Below are positions 27,305 through 36,374 of a stretch of 64,000 bases of DNA, piece by piece. This DNA comes from CAWUEX02 sp963921305 (GTDB lineage Bacteria; Pseudomonadota; Alphaproteobacteria; Rhodospirillales; Rhodospirillaceae): positions 186,001 to 250,000 of the forward strand of contig CAWUEX030000002.1 of the NCBI GenBank assembly GCA_963921305.4, given 5' to 3'. Position 1 is the first letter of the stretch, and every line of letters begins with the position of its first letter. The notes under the pieces were generated by a model. That model was given only the letters and a program-made list of their open reading frames with translations, was not told where the DNA came from and did not search any database. Position numbers and translations under genes: made by a program.

Positions 27305-28270
27305 CTATTTTTGGGACAGAGTCGGACGGTTCCCCGCGGCATCTGGCATCGTGCCGGACGAAATAAACGCCATCGCCGCGGCGTCATCTTTGGCATAGGC
27401 GTCCAGGAATGCGGTGCTGACCCCTTTGAGAATGTCAGCGGCCTCGGCGTCGTAATCCGGGGAACGCTCCACGCGGCACCAGCCACCGCTGAGGTAATGG
27501 TTGATGTCTTCGATCCACAAATAGTGCTTGGCCGGAGAAGAAGCCGGCAGTTCGTCGACGATGTTGTATTGGAACGGAATGCGGCTGTTTTCGCCCCGGG
27601 ACTCCGATCCGTAGTCATCTGTTCCGGTGTAAATGAAAGTCGGCACGGATATATACCGCCAGGGTTCGTCCGGCAGGGTGGGATTGCCGCCCGGCTCGCT
27701 GAGCAGAAGCAGGGCATCGTAGCGGGATTCATCGGACTCAATGCGCTGCCGGCTGAACGGATTTTCCAGCGAGAGGCCGGTGGCAAGCAGCGCAGTCGCG
27801 CCGCCCATGGAATGACCTGCGGCAATGGCACGGTCGCCGTCGATCTTCCCTTTGAGATTGAGAACGGCACCTTCCAACGCCCCGAGATGATCGAGCGTGA
27901 TGGACATATCCGCAACGCGCTGACGAATGATGCCTTCCATCTGGCGGGGCTCGACGGTCGCCATGTCGAACCCGACCGACGCGGAGTCCGGATGGGTGGG
28001 TTGAATGACCACATAGCCGTGGGACGCCCAATGATCGCCGACAAGGCTGTAGCTGCCGCCGTAACAGCCACCGCCGTGCGACAACACGACGACCGGGAAC
28101 GGTCCACCACCATCGGGATAAGCGACGCGCACAGTGAGGTCACGGCCCTCAGCTGGAAGCGTTACGCCTTCCGCGATCGCGACCTCATATGGACCGGCGT
28201 CGGGTTTGTAGGCTTCTGCACCGGCAGACGTGGCGAAAAGTGTGGCGGCAAGAAAGAGGATGTTTTTCAT
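27305..28270 (-). CDS. Exported alpha/beta hydrolase (PAF-acetylhydrolase-like)
   Basis: A 321-residue protein with a cleavable signal peptide (about residues 1-20, 'ATLFATSAGAEA'). The oxyanion strand 'PVVVLSHGGGCYGGSY' and nucleophile elbow 'AGHSMGGATA' (S154) are those of the platelet-activating-factor acetylhydrolase/dienelactone-hydrolase-like group. It is probably a periplasmic esterase or lipase. It lies 15 bases after a large exported protein of unknown function with which it is surely co-transcribed. Confidence 0.85.
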   Translation of the reverse strand: MKNILFLAATLFATSAGAEAYKPDAGPYEVAIAEGVTLPAEGRDLTVRVAYPDGGGPFPVVVLSHGGGCYGGSYSLVGDHWASHGYVVIQPTHPDSASVGFDMATVEPRQMEGIIRQRVADMSITLDHLGALEGAVLNLKGKIDGDRAIAAGHSMGGATALLATGLSLENPFSRQRIESDESRYDALLLLSEPGGNPTLPDEPWRYISVPTFIYTGTDDYGSESRGENSRIPFQYNIVDELPASSPAKHYLWIEDINHYLSGGWCRVERSPDYDAEAADILKGVSTAFLDAYAKDDAAAMAFISSGTMPDAAGNRPTLSQK

Positions 28271-28285
28271 CCACCAACTTTCCGC

Positions 28286-30112
28286 CTAGCGCTCGGCTTT
28301 TTGAACCTTTCCGTGCCGCGCCTCCATGTGGCGGACGACGTGACCGGCGAGAAATTCACCGAACTCGGGACGCTCGTTGATGGGGTCCCAGACCGCCCAA
28401 GTGCCGGTGTACTGATCCTGCACCGGACCGGCCGCGCTCGGCGGACCCTTCGCCTGGTCATAGCCGAGATGGCCGTAGTCTGACAGGTCGCGCACCAAGT
28501 GCGGGTCCTCGTCGCCCATGGCCTCATCAATCGGGGTTTGGCGTAGGGGCGGATAGGGTTGAGAGGTGCCGCAGCCCCCCATGACGAAACAGCAGGGCTC
28601 GGTGCGGGGCGCGTCATCTGGCGCGCCGACCGGGCGGCACATCGTTTCGGCCTGGCGGCCCCAATAGTCCGCGAAGGGATGTCCGTGATTGGGATAGCGC
28701 TCATAGTCGCCCGCCTCGGCATATAGCCACGTCTTGGTGCCGATTTCCTTGCCGATTTGATTGGGCACCTCGACCAGCGTCAAAACGGAGTCGATCACGA
28801 CCTGGGTGAATACGACCACAATGTGTTTGACGCCGCGGTCTTTGAGGTACTCCAGGCCATCCCAATAGAAGTATTTTTGATAGCCGCCCGGAGGCTCTTT
28901 GTCGGTCTGGTAAAGCCAGCGGTGGCCAAGATTCTCGGCCCGCATCTCTCGCGACCGCTCCAGGTTCGACCTGACCCGGCCGCCGAGTTTGATATTGGGG
29001 TTTTCAACACGAAGACCCATCCACGTGCCGATGATGTTGTCGGGATCAATATCTGGGTACTGACTTAGGATCTCCGCCTTAAGCAGATCGTTGAGGACAA
29101 CCGTGTCATTGACCTTTGGATCATACACTTCGTTCCAGTCGCGGATCGAATGGTTGATGAACATGATCGCCGTGTCTTCGTCGGCAACATCCGGGTTCAT
29201 GCGCTTCTGAATGCCGTCCATGAAGAGCGCTGCAAAGGCAGGGTCTTCGCTCACCGGATTGGGGCGGCCTTCAAGCGGAACCACGCTATCCTTGATCGGC
29301 GGACCGAGGCTGCGCGTCCAGTTCTCGGGTTCGATGGGGAAGGACTCGCGGAGCAAGTCTGTCGGATCATTGACCCATGTGACGGGAATGTCGGTGCCGT
29401 GTTCAGCGTTGTAGCGGTCGACCACTTCACGTGAGACACGCACGACGTCGTAGGTTTTCCAGAACCTGACGCCGGCAGTGGTCATGTCGATCATGATGAT
29501 CTCATCGACACCTTGAGCCAGCAGCCGCTCGGCCGGACCATCGACGTTGTAGCGCTGCGGATCGCACCCGGCCCATGGTCCTTTGTCAGCCTCACTGCCG
29601 CAGTAGGTGAGCTTAGACCCGCCTTCGACCTGCGGCTCGTACATACGACGCGGTTCGGGCAGGAATTTGGTTTGTTCGCGCGGCCCGATCCATTGCGCCT
29701 TGTCGACAATGAACTCGACACCGAGTTCAGCTTCCCGCGCCTTCAGAGCTTCGGTCATATGCCGCAACTGCGCAGCCGTCCGGTCAGCATTGGGGTCATA
29801 GCCAATGCGCGCATCCTGAAACTCGTACTTGTCGAGTTGAGAGGCGATGTTGCTGTAGCTTGCACCGTCCCCGAAGGACGCGACCGTCGGCCAGGCGGCT
29901 TCATTCCAAATGACGCGCTGATAAATCGCAGCGTGCGGATCGTAGGAAAAAATCTGCATGGCGCTGTCCCACAAGCTTTCGATGCTCGTGCTGCCGCTGC
30001 CGCCGTGGATGACATAGAGCACCCCAACCTTGCGGTCCGCCGCGGAGGGCGTCAGTCCCATGCCTAAGGTGGCGAACGCAATGGCCAGCCCGGCCAAAAT
30101 CCAGCGCGTCAT
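28286..30112 (-). CDS. Large exported protein with chelatase-like (ferrochelatase/CbiX) features
   Basis: A 608-residue protein with a signal peptide (about 1-25, 'LGMGLTPSAA'). Two halves look chelatase-like: 'VGVLYVIHGGSGSTS' with later 'AERLLAQGVDEIIMIDMTTAG' and 'VPVTWVNDPTDLL', then 'LKDRGVKHIVVVFTQVVIDSVLTLVEV', which parallels the C-terminal helix-strand of ferrochelatase. I infer a tandem class II chelatase-like fold but see no proven metal site; Cys pairs near the C-terminus ('PCCFVMGGCG') might bind metal. An exported chelatase would be unusual. GGAGAA precedes the ATG, and the paired GTATAC elements upstream mark its promoter. Confidence 0.6.
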   Translation of the reverse strand: MTRWILAGLAIAFATLGMGLTPSAADRKVGVLYVIHGGSGSTSIESLWDSAMQIFSYDPHAAIYQRVIWNEAAWPTVASFGDGASYSNIASQLDKYEFQDARIGYDPNADRTAAQLRHMTEALKAREAELGVEFIVDKAQWIGPREQTKFLPEPRRMYEPQVEGGSKLTYCGSEADKGPWAGCDPQRYNVDGPAERLLAQGVDEIIMIDMTTAGVRFWKTYDVVRVSREVVDRYNAEHGTDIPVTWVNDPTDLLRESFPIEPENWTRSLGPPIKDSVVPLEGRPNPVSEDPAFAALFMDGIQKRMNPDVADEDTAIMFINHSIRDWNEVYDPKVNDTVVLNDLLKAEILSQYPDIDPDNIIGTWMGLRVENPNIKLGGRVRSNLERSREMRAENLGHRWLYQTDKEPPGGYQKYFYWDGLEYLKDRGVKHIVVVFTQVVIDSVLTLVEVPNQIGKEIGTKTWLYAEAGDYERYPNHGHPFADYWGRQAETMCRPVGAPDDAPRTEPCCFVMGGCGTSQPYPPLRQTPIDEAMGDEDPHLVRDLSDYGHLGYDQAKGPPSAAGPVQDQYTGTWAVWDPINERPEFGEFLAGHVVRHMEARHGKVQKAER

Positions 30113-30154
30113 ATCGTCATTCTCCCCAAGTAAGGTCTCTGAGAGCTCTCTCAG

Positions 30155-30218
30155 TTGGTATACAATAATACGCGTATTCGGGCGATTTAGACCACAGAAA
30201 CCGTATTTTGTATACTAA
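30155..30218 (-). promoter_or_regulatory. Paired GTATAC operator-like elements
   Basis: TTGGTATACAA at 30155-30165 and TTTGTATACTAAA at 30207-30219 share the palindromic core GTATAC, with centres 52 bp apart (about five helical turns). Between them, AATACGCGTATT (30167-30178) is a 12-bp perfect palindrome. The cores resemble operators bound by FCD-type GntR regulators (TNGTNNACNA), which is recalled, not tested. They lie 40-105 bases upstream of the start of the 608-residue exported protein and just past the end of the VOC gene. No GntR gene is in the window. Confidence 0.5.
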
Positions 30219-30223
30219 ATGGG

Positions 30224-30784
30224 CTATTTTATGGCTACGACGTTGATTTCAAACACTTCCACAATGTTTCCATTGGGGTCGTACAGCATCATGTTGCGCG
30301 ACAAGCCTGTGCCCGAAGCCTTCACATCGAACAGAATCTCATGCCCGGCAGCCTTGGCACGCTTGGCAATCTCGTCGATGTCGCTAACGCGGTGGGGCAG
30401 GATCATGGACCCCTGGCGGCCGGGGTGGTTTTCAATCGGCTCATTGCAGGCCGGATCTGAGTCATCAACGATGGCCATGAAGGCGACATTACCGCCAACG
30501 ACCATACCGCCCGGGTAAACGCCGGTGCCCCCCATGATGACAAAGCGAACGTCGCCACCATCCTGAACGTCGATATACTTTTGCACGCCTGGCCCGCTGA
30601 AGGTGACGTCTTCGATAATGCTTTGGCCCATGACATCGCGATAAAATGCAATCGACTCTTCAATCTTGCACGTGACAGTCACCGCGCGGAGCAGCAGGCT
30701 TTGATGATCATGGTCTTCGGCTTGGGCGGGCAAAGTAGCGATCGCAGCGGCCATCACCACGGCAGTATATGAAAAAAGTCTCAT
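30224..30784 (-). CDS. Exported VOC/glyoxalase-fold protein
   Basis: A 186-residue protein with a signal peptide ending near 'LPAQA' (residue 22). The mature part is a VOC-superfamily beta-alpha-beta-beta-beta repeat ('AFYRDVMGQSIIED', 'NMMLYDPNGNIVEVFEIN', the latter with the usual terminal metal-binding Glu). VOC proteins include glyoxalases, ring-cleavage dioxygenases and binding proteins; an exported one of this size is probably a lyase, isomerase or binding protein of unknown substrate. It follows the SDR gene by 15 bases and shares its direction. Confidence 0.8.
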   Translation of the reverse strand: MRLFSYTAVVMAAAIATLPAQAEDHDHQSLLLRAVTVTCKIEESIAFYRDVMGQSIIEDVTFSGPGVQKYIDVQDGGDVRFVIMGGTGVYPGGMVVGGNVAFMAIVDDSDPACNEPIENHPGRQGSMILPHRVSDIDEIAKRAKAAGHEILFDVKASGTGLSRNMMLYDPNGNIVEVFEINVVAIK

Positions 30785-30799
30785 AACGCGTCTCCCGAT

Positions 30800-31624
30800 T
30801 TACTTCTGTGATTTGATTCCGTGATGGATGAACTCACCGGCCATGCGCCCACCGTCAACGTGGATCGCGGCACCGGTGACGTGTTTGGCCGCATCGGACA
30901 GTAAGAAGGCAACCGTGGTGCCGATATCCCGTGGGTGACCCAGGCGGCCCAGCGGTGTCGTCTCGATGTTGTATTGCACGAACTTGCGTGCACCTTCTTC
31001 ACCGAACAAGGCAATCGCACCCGGCGACGGACGGTCACCATGCTCAAACAGCACGCCCGGATGAACGGCGTTGACGCGGATGTTGCGGGCACGCCCCTCG
31101 ACGGCAGCGGCACGCGCCAGGTGTGTGGTTCCGCCTTTAGCCATGCCGTACCCGGTGGAATTGGGTGATCCGCGCAGCGCGTTGAGCGCCGAAATATTCA
31201 CCACCGACCCGCCATCTTGCATCACCCGGAAGGCCTGTTGGATGCCGAGAAACATGCCGTCGACATTGACCGACAACAGGAACTCCAGGTCCTCGAGGGA
31301 CAACTGGTCCATGGGCTTGAGCCGCGACACGCCAGAGTTATTTACTAGCCCGTCCAAACGCCCGTAACGCTCAACCACGCCGTCCACAACCCGCTGCCAA
31401 TCATCCGGCTTGGTCACGTCGTGAGGCACATACTCGGCTTCGAGCGCATTCTCGGCCAAACGCTTTTCGGTTTCGCGCGCGCCATCAGCACTGCGGCCCG
31501 AGAACACAATGGTGGCGCCTTGGGCTGCCGTGACCAGCGTGGTCCACCGGCCCAGCCCGGACGTTCCCCCGGTGATGAGGATGACTTTGCCTTTGAGCTG
31601 TTCGGATGTGGTGACGTCGGTCAT
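30800..31624 (-). CDS. Short-chain dehydrogenase/reductase (classical)
   Basis: A 274-residue classical SDR. 'LITGGTSGLG' binds the dinucleotide, 'LVNNSGVS' is the beta4 NNxG motif, and 'NISALNALRGSPNSTGYGMAKGG' carries the catalytic Ser-Tyr-Lys. The C-terminus 'HVTGAAIHVDGGRMAGEF' is typical of NAD(H)-dependent alcohol or sterol dehydrogenases. The start is the ATG at 31624, overlapping the stop of the preceding atypical SDR gene (ATGA). The pair may form a heteromeric enzyme, with this one catalytic. Confidence 0.92.
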   Translation of the reverse strand: MTDVTTSEQLKGKVILITGGTSGLGRWTTLVTAAQGATIVFSGRSADGARETEKRLAENALEAEYVPHDVTKPDDWQRVVDGVVERYGRLDGLVNNSGVSRLKPMDQLSLEDLEFLLSVNVDGMFLGIQQAFRVMQDGGSVVNISALNALRGSPNSTGYGMAKGGTTHLARAAAVEGRARNIRVNAVHPGVLFEHGDRPSPGAIALFGEEGARKFVQYNIETTPLGRLGHPRDIGTTVAFLLSDAAKHVTGAAIHVDGGRMAGEFIHHGIKSQK

Positions 31625-32298
31625 TGCGCCACCAGACCGTTGTCGATGGGCAAATCCATGCCGGTCATATAGACAGCGCCTTCGGTCGCATAGAACACAG
31701 CCGCCGCGGCGATTTGCTGAGGATCTATCGCGTCCACGTGAACGCCGTAGTCGAGATCGTCCATCCCCGCGACAGGTCCGGCGAGCAGCGCATTGACGAC
31801 AATGCCGTCTTTGGCCTTGGCGCATTCCAGGGCAGCGGATTTCGATGAAAACAAAACCCCGGCGGCGGCCGTGCAGACGGCGGCGGCGTTGCCGACCGCT
31901 GACCGCGCGGCGGCTGGCAAGATATGCACCAAAGCGCCTTGGATGCCCGCCCGCCGCATGGCGAGTATGCCCTGGTTCTGAGCCAGGAACGCCGGAACGG
32001 CCATCGCGCGGTGTGCCGATACAAAATCTTCGGCTTCGAGGGTTTCAATGCCGCCAGATGCGCTGCCAAAGGACGGGATCACCAAGACATCAGGCCCGCC
32101 CAACTCGGCATGAGAGGTGGCGAAGGCTGATATCCAGGAGTCTTGGTCCTGGACGTCGACGTCGATTTTCAGGTCGCCACCAGAGCCATTGGCCACACAG
32201 ACCTTAACCCCCTCAGCGCGGAAAGCAGCCGCGCAGGCTTGGGCGACAGGATGAGCGCCATTGGCGATGAAAACGGTTTTGGTCGCAATGCCAGTCAT
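31621..32298 (-). CDS. Atypical SDR-fold protein lacking catalytic motifs
   Basis: A 225-residue SDR-like protein. The glycine-rich loop is degenerate ('ANGAHPVAQ' where TGxxxGxG is expected), and at the active site 'VLFSSKSAA' places a Leu where the YxxxK tyrosine should be, although the Lys remains. The C-terminal 'VYMTGMDLPIDNGL' is normal. It is therefore unlikely to be a standard dehydrogenase; a regulatory or structural partner of the overlapping classical SDR downstream is inferred. First gene of the minus-strand run 32298-27305. Confidence 0.8.
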   Translation of the reverse strand: MTGIATKTVFIANGAHPVAQACAAAFRAEGVKVCVANGSGGDLKIDVDVQDQDSWISAFATSHAELGGPDVLVIPSFGSASGGIETLEAEDFVSAHRAMAVPAFLAQNQGILAMRRAGIQGALVHILPAAARSAVGNAAAVCTAAAGVLFSSKSAALECAKAKDGIVVNALLAGPVAGMDDLDYGVHVDAIDPQQIAAAAVFYATEGAVYMTGMDLPIDNGLVAQ

Positions 32299-32503
32299 TC
32301 TGCCACTTTAGGGTGGGTAAACTGGCGCGGCAATGTAGCTGAGCCCCTGGGGATGAACGCCACGCGGCCTTCCGGCGGTTTGGCACCTACTCCGGTGCCC
32401 AAAACAGGTGGCCAGGGCAGCGGCGCGTGAGTACCTTAGGCCAACAAAAATCGCCGCGGGCCTAATGCCTGGGGTCTGGAGAGAAAGAGAAGGGACCGTA
32501 TTC

Positions 32504-33940
32504 ATGTCGACCACCTGGGATATCGTCATCGTCGGCGCCGGCACCACGGGGATGCCTGCCGCCATCAAAGCCTCGGAACGCGGGGCGAAAGTTTTGGTCA
32601 TCGACGCCGCAGACAAAGTCGGCGGAACACTTCATCTGTCTTCCGGATCGCTGAGCGCGGCGGGCTCGTCACTGCAAAAGGCAAAGGGCATTGATGACAC
32701 GCCGGAAAAGCACTTCCAGGAATCGATCCGCATCAATCACGGCACCGGCGAATTCGACAAGCTGAAACTGTGGCAGGAAAACTCGGCCGGCACCTTGGAA
32801 TGGCTGCTGTCGATCGGCATGGAATATCCAGACAACCAGCCCGTGGCTGCCGCCGGGCATGAACCCTATGACACCGCGCGCATCACAACACCGGTGAACG
32901 CCGGTAAAGCCTATGTGGAAGTGATTCAGTCGGCATTTGAGAAGGTGCTGGAAAGCGGCAACGTGGAACTTCGCCTGAATACGCGCATGCGCGAACTGAT
33001 CGTCGAGGCGGACGGCTCGGTCGGCGGTGTTATCGTTGAGACAGCCGATGGCGCCCGCGAAGAACTCCGCGCGTCAGCAACTCTTCTCGCGTGCGGCGGA
33101 TACTCGAACAGTGACGAGCTTTGGCAGGAATTTCATGACCGGCCGAAGCGGGTCTACACCTATCCCTATTCACGTGGTGATGGCATCCAGGCCGCACGCA
33201 AACTCGGTGCCCAAGTGCAATTGGCCGACAACCTGATCACCACCTTCGGCGGTACTGTGGATATCGACAAAACGGACGACCACTGGATTCACACCATGAC
33301 GATGCCGCTGGTGCGCACGCCGTGGGAGATCATCGTCAACAACGAAGGCCGCCGCTTCATCAATGAGGAAGAAGGCAATCCGGACATCCGTGAACGCTCG
33401 ATCATGAATCAGTCCGACTGGACGTGCTGGGTCATCTACGACGACGCCATCCGCGAACAGGCGCCGCCGCTCTTTTTGACGTGGGACGCCGAAAAGATCG
33501 AACGCGCGTTTGCCACCCATCCGGACTACTGCCGGGCCAACACAATTGAAGCGCTCGCAGAGGCCACTGGGATTCCGGCAGCGAATTTGCGCACGAGCAT
33601 TAAGCAATACAACAAAGGCCGTGACGCGGGTGCGGACCCGTGGGGCCGCGCGCACACGCCGCTGCCCATTGAAAAGGCGCCGTTCTATGCCATCAAGCAC
33701 TACGCCATTTCGGTGGTGAGCTTTGGCGGCATCACCTGCGACAACGAACTGCGGGTGCTCGACGCAGGCGGCAAGCCGATTCCGAATCTTTATGCGGGCG
33801 GTGAAATGCTGGGCATGGGCATTTGGGGCAACGCTTACCTGGGCGGATCGAGTGTCGGTGGATGCCTGACCATGGGGCGCTTGCTGGGGGAACGGTTCCT
33901 GAGTTGGAGCAAAGAAGCCCCGGCCGCCGCGGCTGAGTAA
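32504..33940 (+). CDS. FAD-dependent dehydrogenase, fumarate-reductase/3-ketosteroid-dehydrogenase family
   Basis: A 478-residue flavoprotein of the FAD_binding_2 group. 'DIVIVGAGTTGMPAAIKASERG' at the N-terminus binds ADP, 'GGTLHLSSGSLSAAG' follows, and the closing 'NLYAGGEMLGMGIWGNAYLGGSSVGG' is the second FAD contact. Family members reduce or dehydrogenate C-C bonds next to a carbonyl or carboxylate, as in fumarate, urocanate or 3-ketosteroid enzymes. No covalent-flavin or heme domain is present. The ATG at 32504 is preferred over the in-frame ATG at 32408. It diverges from the SDR operon, and its end is five bases from the convergent serine-hydrolase operon. Confidence 0.85.
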   Translation: MSTTWDIVIVGAGTTGMPAAIKASERGAKVLVIDAADKVGGTLHLSSGSLSAAGSSLQKAKGIDDTPEKHFQESIRINHGTGEFDKLKLWQENSAGTLEWLLSIGMEYPDNQPVAAAGHEPYDTARITTPVNAGKAYVEVIQSAFEKVLESGNVELRLNTRMRELIVEADGSVGGVIVETADGAREELRASATLLACGGYSNSDELWQEFHDRPKRVYTYPYSRGDGIQAARKLGAQVQLADNLITTFGGTVDIDKTDDHWIHTMTMPLVRTPWEIIVNNEGRRFINEEEGNPDIRERSIMNQSDWTCWVIYDDAIREQAPPLFLTWDAEKIERAFATHPDYCRANTIEALAEATGIPAANLRTSIKQYNKGRDAGADPWGRAHTPLPIEKAPFYAIKHYAISVVSFGGITCDNELRVLDAGGKPIPNLYAGGEMLGMGIWGNAYLGGSSVGGCLTMGRLLGERFLSWSKEAPAAAAE

Positions 33941-33945
33941 CTGAC

Positions 33946-35133
33946 TCAGTCCGCTCCGGCGGCTTTCAAATCGCGCAGCACGATGTTCGGCATGACGCCG
34001 TCGTCCCACGCGGGAGACGGCAGGCCTGTGCGCACGATTACCAGATCGGCAGAGCGGATCACGTAAACGCGCTGTCCACCGCCGCCATCAAAAAAGAACA
34101 CGTCATCGGCTTCGAAGGGTTCGGCCTGCTTCACGCCAAAGGGTGTGTTCTTGTTGTAGAAACGCTCCGGTACGTAAGGCGAACCGATCCAAGTTTGCAG
34201 ACCGTATTTGGGATTAAGCAGCGACGGCGTGCGCATGCGCTCAATCCAGTCAGCCGCAATCACCTGTTCGTCATTGAAACGCCCTTCGTTGAGAAGTGTG
34301 ATGCCAATGCGTAGCCAATCACGCGGGCGCGCTTGAAAGAAAGAATAGCCCTTCGGCAAGCCGCCCGGACTGTCCAGCCACAACGTCGCGTCTTTCGCTC
34401 GCAACGGCCGCCAAAGCTTCTCCGAGACATACTCCCAATACGGACGGCCGGTGGCCCGTGTGAGAATCAGCATCATCAGCTGCGAGTTCGCGCTGTTGTA
34501 GGTGAACTCCGTGCCTGGCGGCCCATCCAGACCGAACCGCAAAATGGCGTTCTCCATATCCGGCCCGATGAACAGGCGGATCGCTGGAGCGTAGGGATTC
34601 TGCAATAGACTGAAATTGAAGCGATGGTGTTCAAGGCCGCTGGCCATTTGCAGGACGTGACGTAGGGTCATGTTCTGCTTGTCCGTTCCCGCCCATTCCG
34701 GAACGTATTTGACCACCTTATCGTCGATGGACGTAATCGCGCCGTCAGCAACCGCGAAGCCGGTCATGATGCCGAGCACGGACTTGGCCATCGAGTAGGT
34801 TTCAGTGACGTCGTCCGGCCCAAGGTCTTCCCAATAGGTTTCGAATTGAATGGCGCCCCGGTGATAAACGATCAGGGAAAACGACCTGAGTTCCTCGGCG
34901 TAAGTGACAAGTTCCTGAACGGCGGACTCGGAGATCGTTCTGTCATCTGGATCGGCCGACGGCAGCGCCGCCTCGAAGGCGCCCTTAACCGTTGCGGTTG
35001 GGGATATCCAGCCGGGATAGCTCAGTGCCGTTTGATCCTGGATGGAAAAGAAGCGGGCCCAGAAAATGCGGTCGGACAGAAACACCGCGGCGACGGCGAG
35101 CACCAAGAGTCCGGTGCCGGTGAGCACCTTCAT
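33946..35133 (-). CDS. Membrane-anchored serine hydrolase, NylB-like
   Basis: A 395-residue protein with an N-terminal membrane segment (residues 5-22) and an exported beta-lactamase-fold domain. The catalytic set is S114-M-A-K117 and Y212 in 'FTYNSANSQLM', the Y-x-S spacing seen in 6-aminohexanoate-dimer hydrolase-type enzymes. It is the last gene of the five-gene operon 39279-33946. Its ATG at 35133 overlaps the stop of the preceding hydrolase (ATGA), so the two are probably made in equal amounts. Substrate unknown: ester, cyclic amide or lactam. Confidence 0.9.
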   Translation of the reverse strand: MKVLTGTGLLVLAVAAVFLSDRIFWARFFSIQDQTALSYPGWISPTATVKGAFEAALPSADPDDRTISESAVQELVTYAEELRSFSLIVYHRGAIQFETYWEDLGPDDVTETYSMAKSVLGIMTGFAVADGAITSIDDKVVKYVPEWAGTDKQNMTLRHVLQMASGLEHHRFNFSLLQNPYAPAIRLFIGPDMENAILRFGLDGPPGTEFTYNSANSQLMMLILTRATGRPYWEYVSEKLWRPLRAKDATLWLDSPGGLPKGYSFFQARPRDWLRIGITLLNEGRFNDEQVIAADWIERMRTPSLLNPKYGLQTWIGSPYVPERFYNKNTPFGVKQAEPFEADDVFFFDGGGGQRVYVIRSADLVIVRTGLPSPAWDDGVMPNIVLRDLKAAGAD

Positions 35134-36362
35134 TGCCCAGCCTCCGCTGGTGGCAGGATGCCTCTGATAATGGCGTTGGGCAGAAAGGCATTGTCCCATT
35201 CCGGCTCACCCGGTGACGGGCGGAAACCTGTGCGGACAATCACCAGGTCCTCTGACGGCACGATGTAAACCATGCGCCCCTCCGCGCCGTCGAACATGAA
35301 TAGATCGTCGGCGAGGAACGGTTCAGAATGATACACACCCGGATTAGGGCGCTGATTGATGGGGGACTCGGGGCGGTGGATCAGACGCCGCTCAGTGTAC
35401 GGATAGCCGAGCCAGATCATGTAGCCGAAATGCTGCTTGCTGAGGGACGGGTTGAGCATCTCCACCATCCAGCCGCTTGGCAACAACGGTTCACCGTCCC
35501 ACACACCCCCATTGAGCAACAACAGACCGAACCGCAGCCAGGTTTCCGGCGGCAGCATCAAGCAGCATCCGCCGTGAGGCATGCCCCCGTCCCGGTTGAC
35601 CCAGATAAATCCGCCCTTGGCGCCCAGCGGCTCCAACAGGACCTTCGAGAAGTATTCTGTGTAGCGCAGGCCAGTCGCGCCCTGAATGATGTGGGGCATG
35701 ACATCAGCGGTGATGTCGCTGTAGTCCCACTCAGTCCCCGGCTCGAACGACATGGGAATTTCGTCGAGCAGCACGTCATCCCAGTGCGGGTCAAGATAGC
35801 GACGGGTGCTCAGCCCAAAGATGGGCCGGTCGCGAATGCTGAACCACCGCAAGCCGCTCGACATGTGCAGCACGTTGCGGATGGTCATGGCCTCCTTATC
35901 GGTGCCGCGCCATTCCGGAATGTAGTCGGCTACCGAGTCATTCACCGAAGAGATGTGCCCCTCGGCAATAGCCCGCGCAATCAGTAGCCCGCCGGCCATT
36001 TTGTGCATGCTGCGGGAATTGACGACGCTGCCCGGTCCTAAGCCGTACCAGTACTCAGAGTATTGAAGCGCGCCACGGTGCCAGATCAGCAGGCTTTCCG
36101 AGTTGGTGCGGTCTGCGTAATCCGAAGCGACGGCAATCGCTTCGTCTGAGATGGTCCGCTCGCCATCGGGCACGACTGGAAAGTATTCCGTGTGCGCGCC
36201 CGCAATGTCTTCTGTGGGCTGATACCACGTGTAGCCATTGACTTGATTGGGTCCACTCTGGGTGTAGTAGCGATAGATCAGAACACGATTGTCGAGCGCA
36301 AAAACCAATCCGCCGACCAGCAGAAAAATCAACGCGGCAACTATGGCCCTCTTGAGCGTCAC
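35130..36362 (-). CDS. Membrane-anchored serine hydrolase, beta-lactamase family
   Basis: A 410-residue paralogue of the 33946-35133 and 10-1251 proteins. It has one N-terminal membrane helix (5-23), a catalytic S118-M-H-K121 (the same SMHK as at 10-1251) and Y214-S-D. Shared stretches such as 'LLIWHRGALQYSEYW' and 'CCLMLPPETWLRFGLLLLNGG' against the first protein show recent common ancestry. Fourth gene of the operon, 12 bases after the MFS transporter, which suggests the transporter handles its substrate or product. Confidence 0.9.
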   Translation of the reverse strand: MTLKRAIVAALIFLLVGGLVFALDNRVLIYRYYTQSGPNQVNGYTWYQPTEDIAGAHTEYFPVVPDGERTISDEAIAVASDYADRTNSESLLIWHRGALQYSEYWYGLGPGSVVNSRSMHKMAGGLLIARAIAEGHISSVNDSVADYIPEWRGTDKEAMTIRNVLHMSSGLRWFSIRDRPIFGLSTRRYLDPHWDDVLLDEIPMSFEPGTEWDYSDITADVMPHIIQGATGLRYTEYFSKVLLEPLGAKGGFIWVNRDGGMPHGGCCLMLPPETWLRFGLLLLNGGVWDGEPLLPSGWMVEMLNPSLSKQHFGYMIWLGYPYTERRLIHRPESPINQRPNPGVYHSEPFLADDLFMFDGAEGRMVYIVPSEDLVIVRTGFRPSPGEPEWDNAFLPNAIIRGILPPAEAGQ

Positions 36363-36374
36363 AGGTTCTCCGAA

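Noticed and set aside
27266..28483. 405-codon plus-strand frame
   Set aside because: Antisense to the exported alpha/beta hydrolase and the end of the chelatase-like gene, both of which have signal peptides and motifs. This frame has none.
33170..34009. 279-codon minus-strand frame opposite the FAD dehydrogenase
   Set aside because: It lies opposite the C-terminal half of a convincing flavoprotein and shows no coding character.
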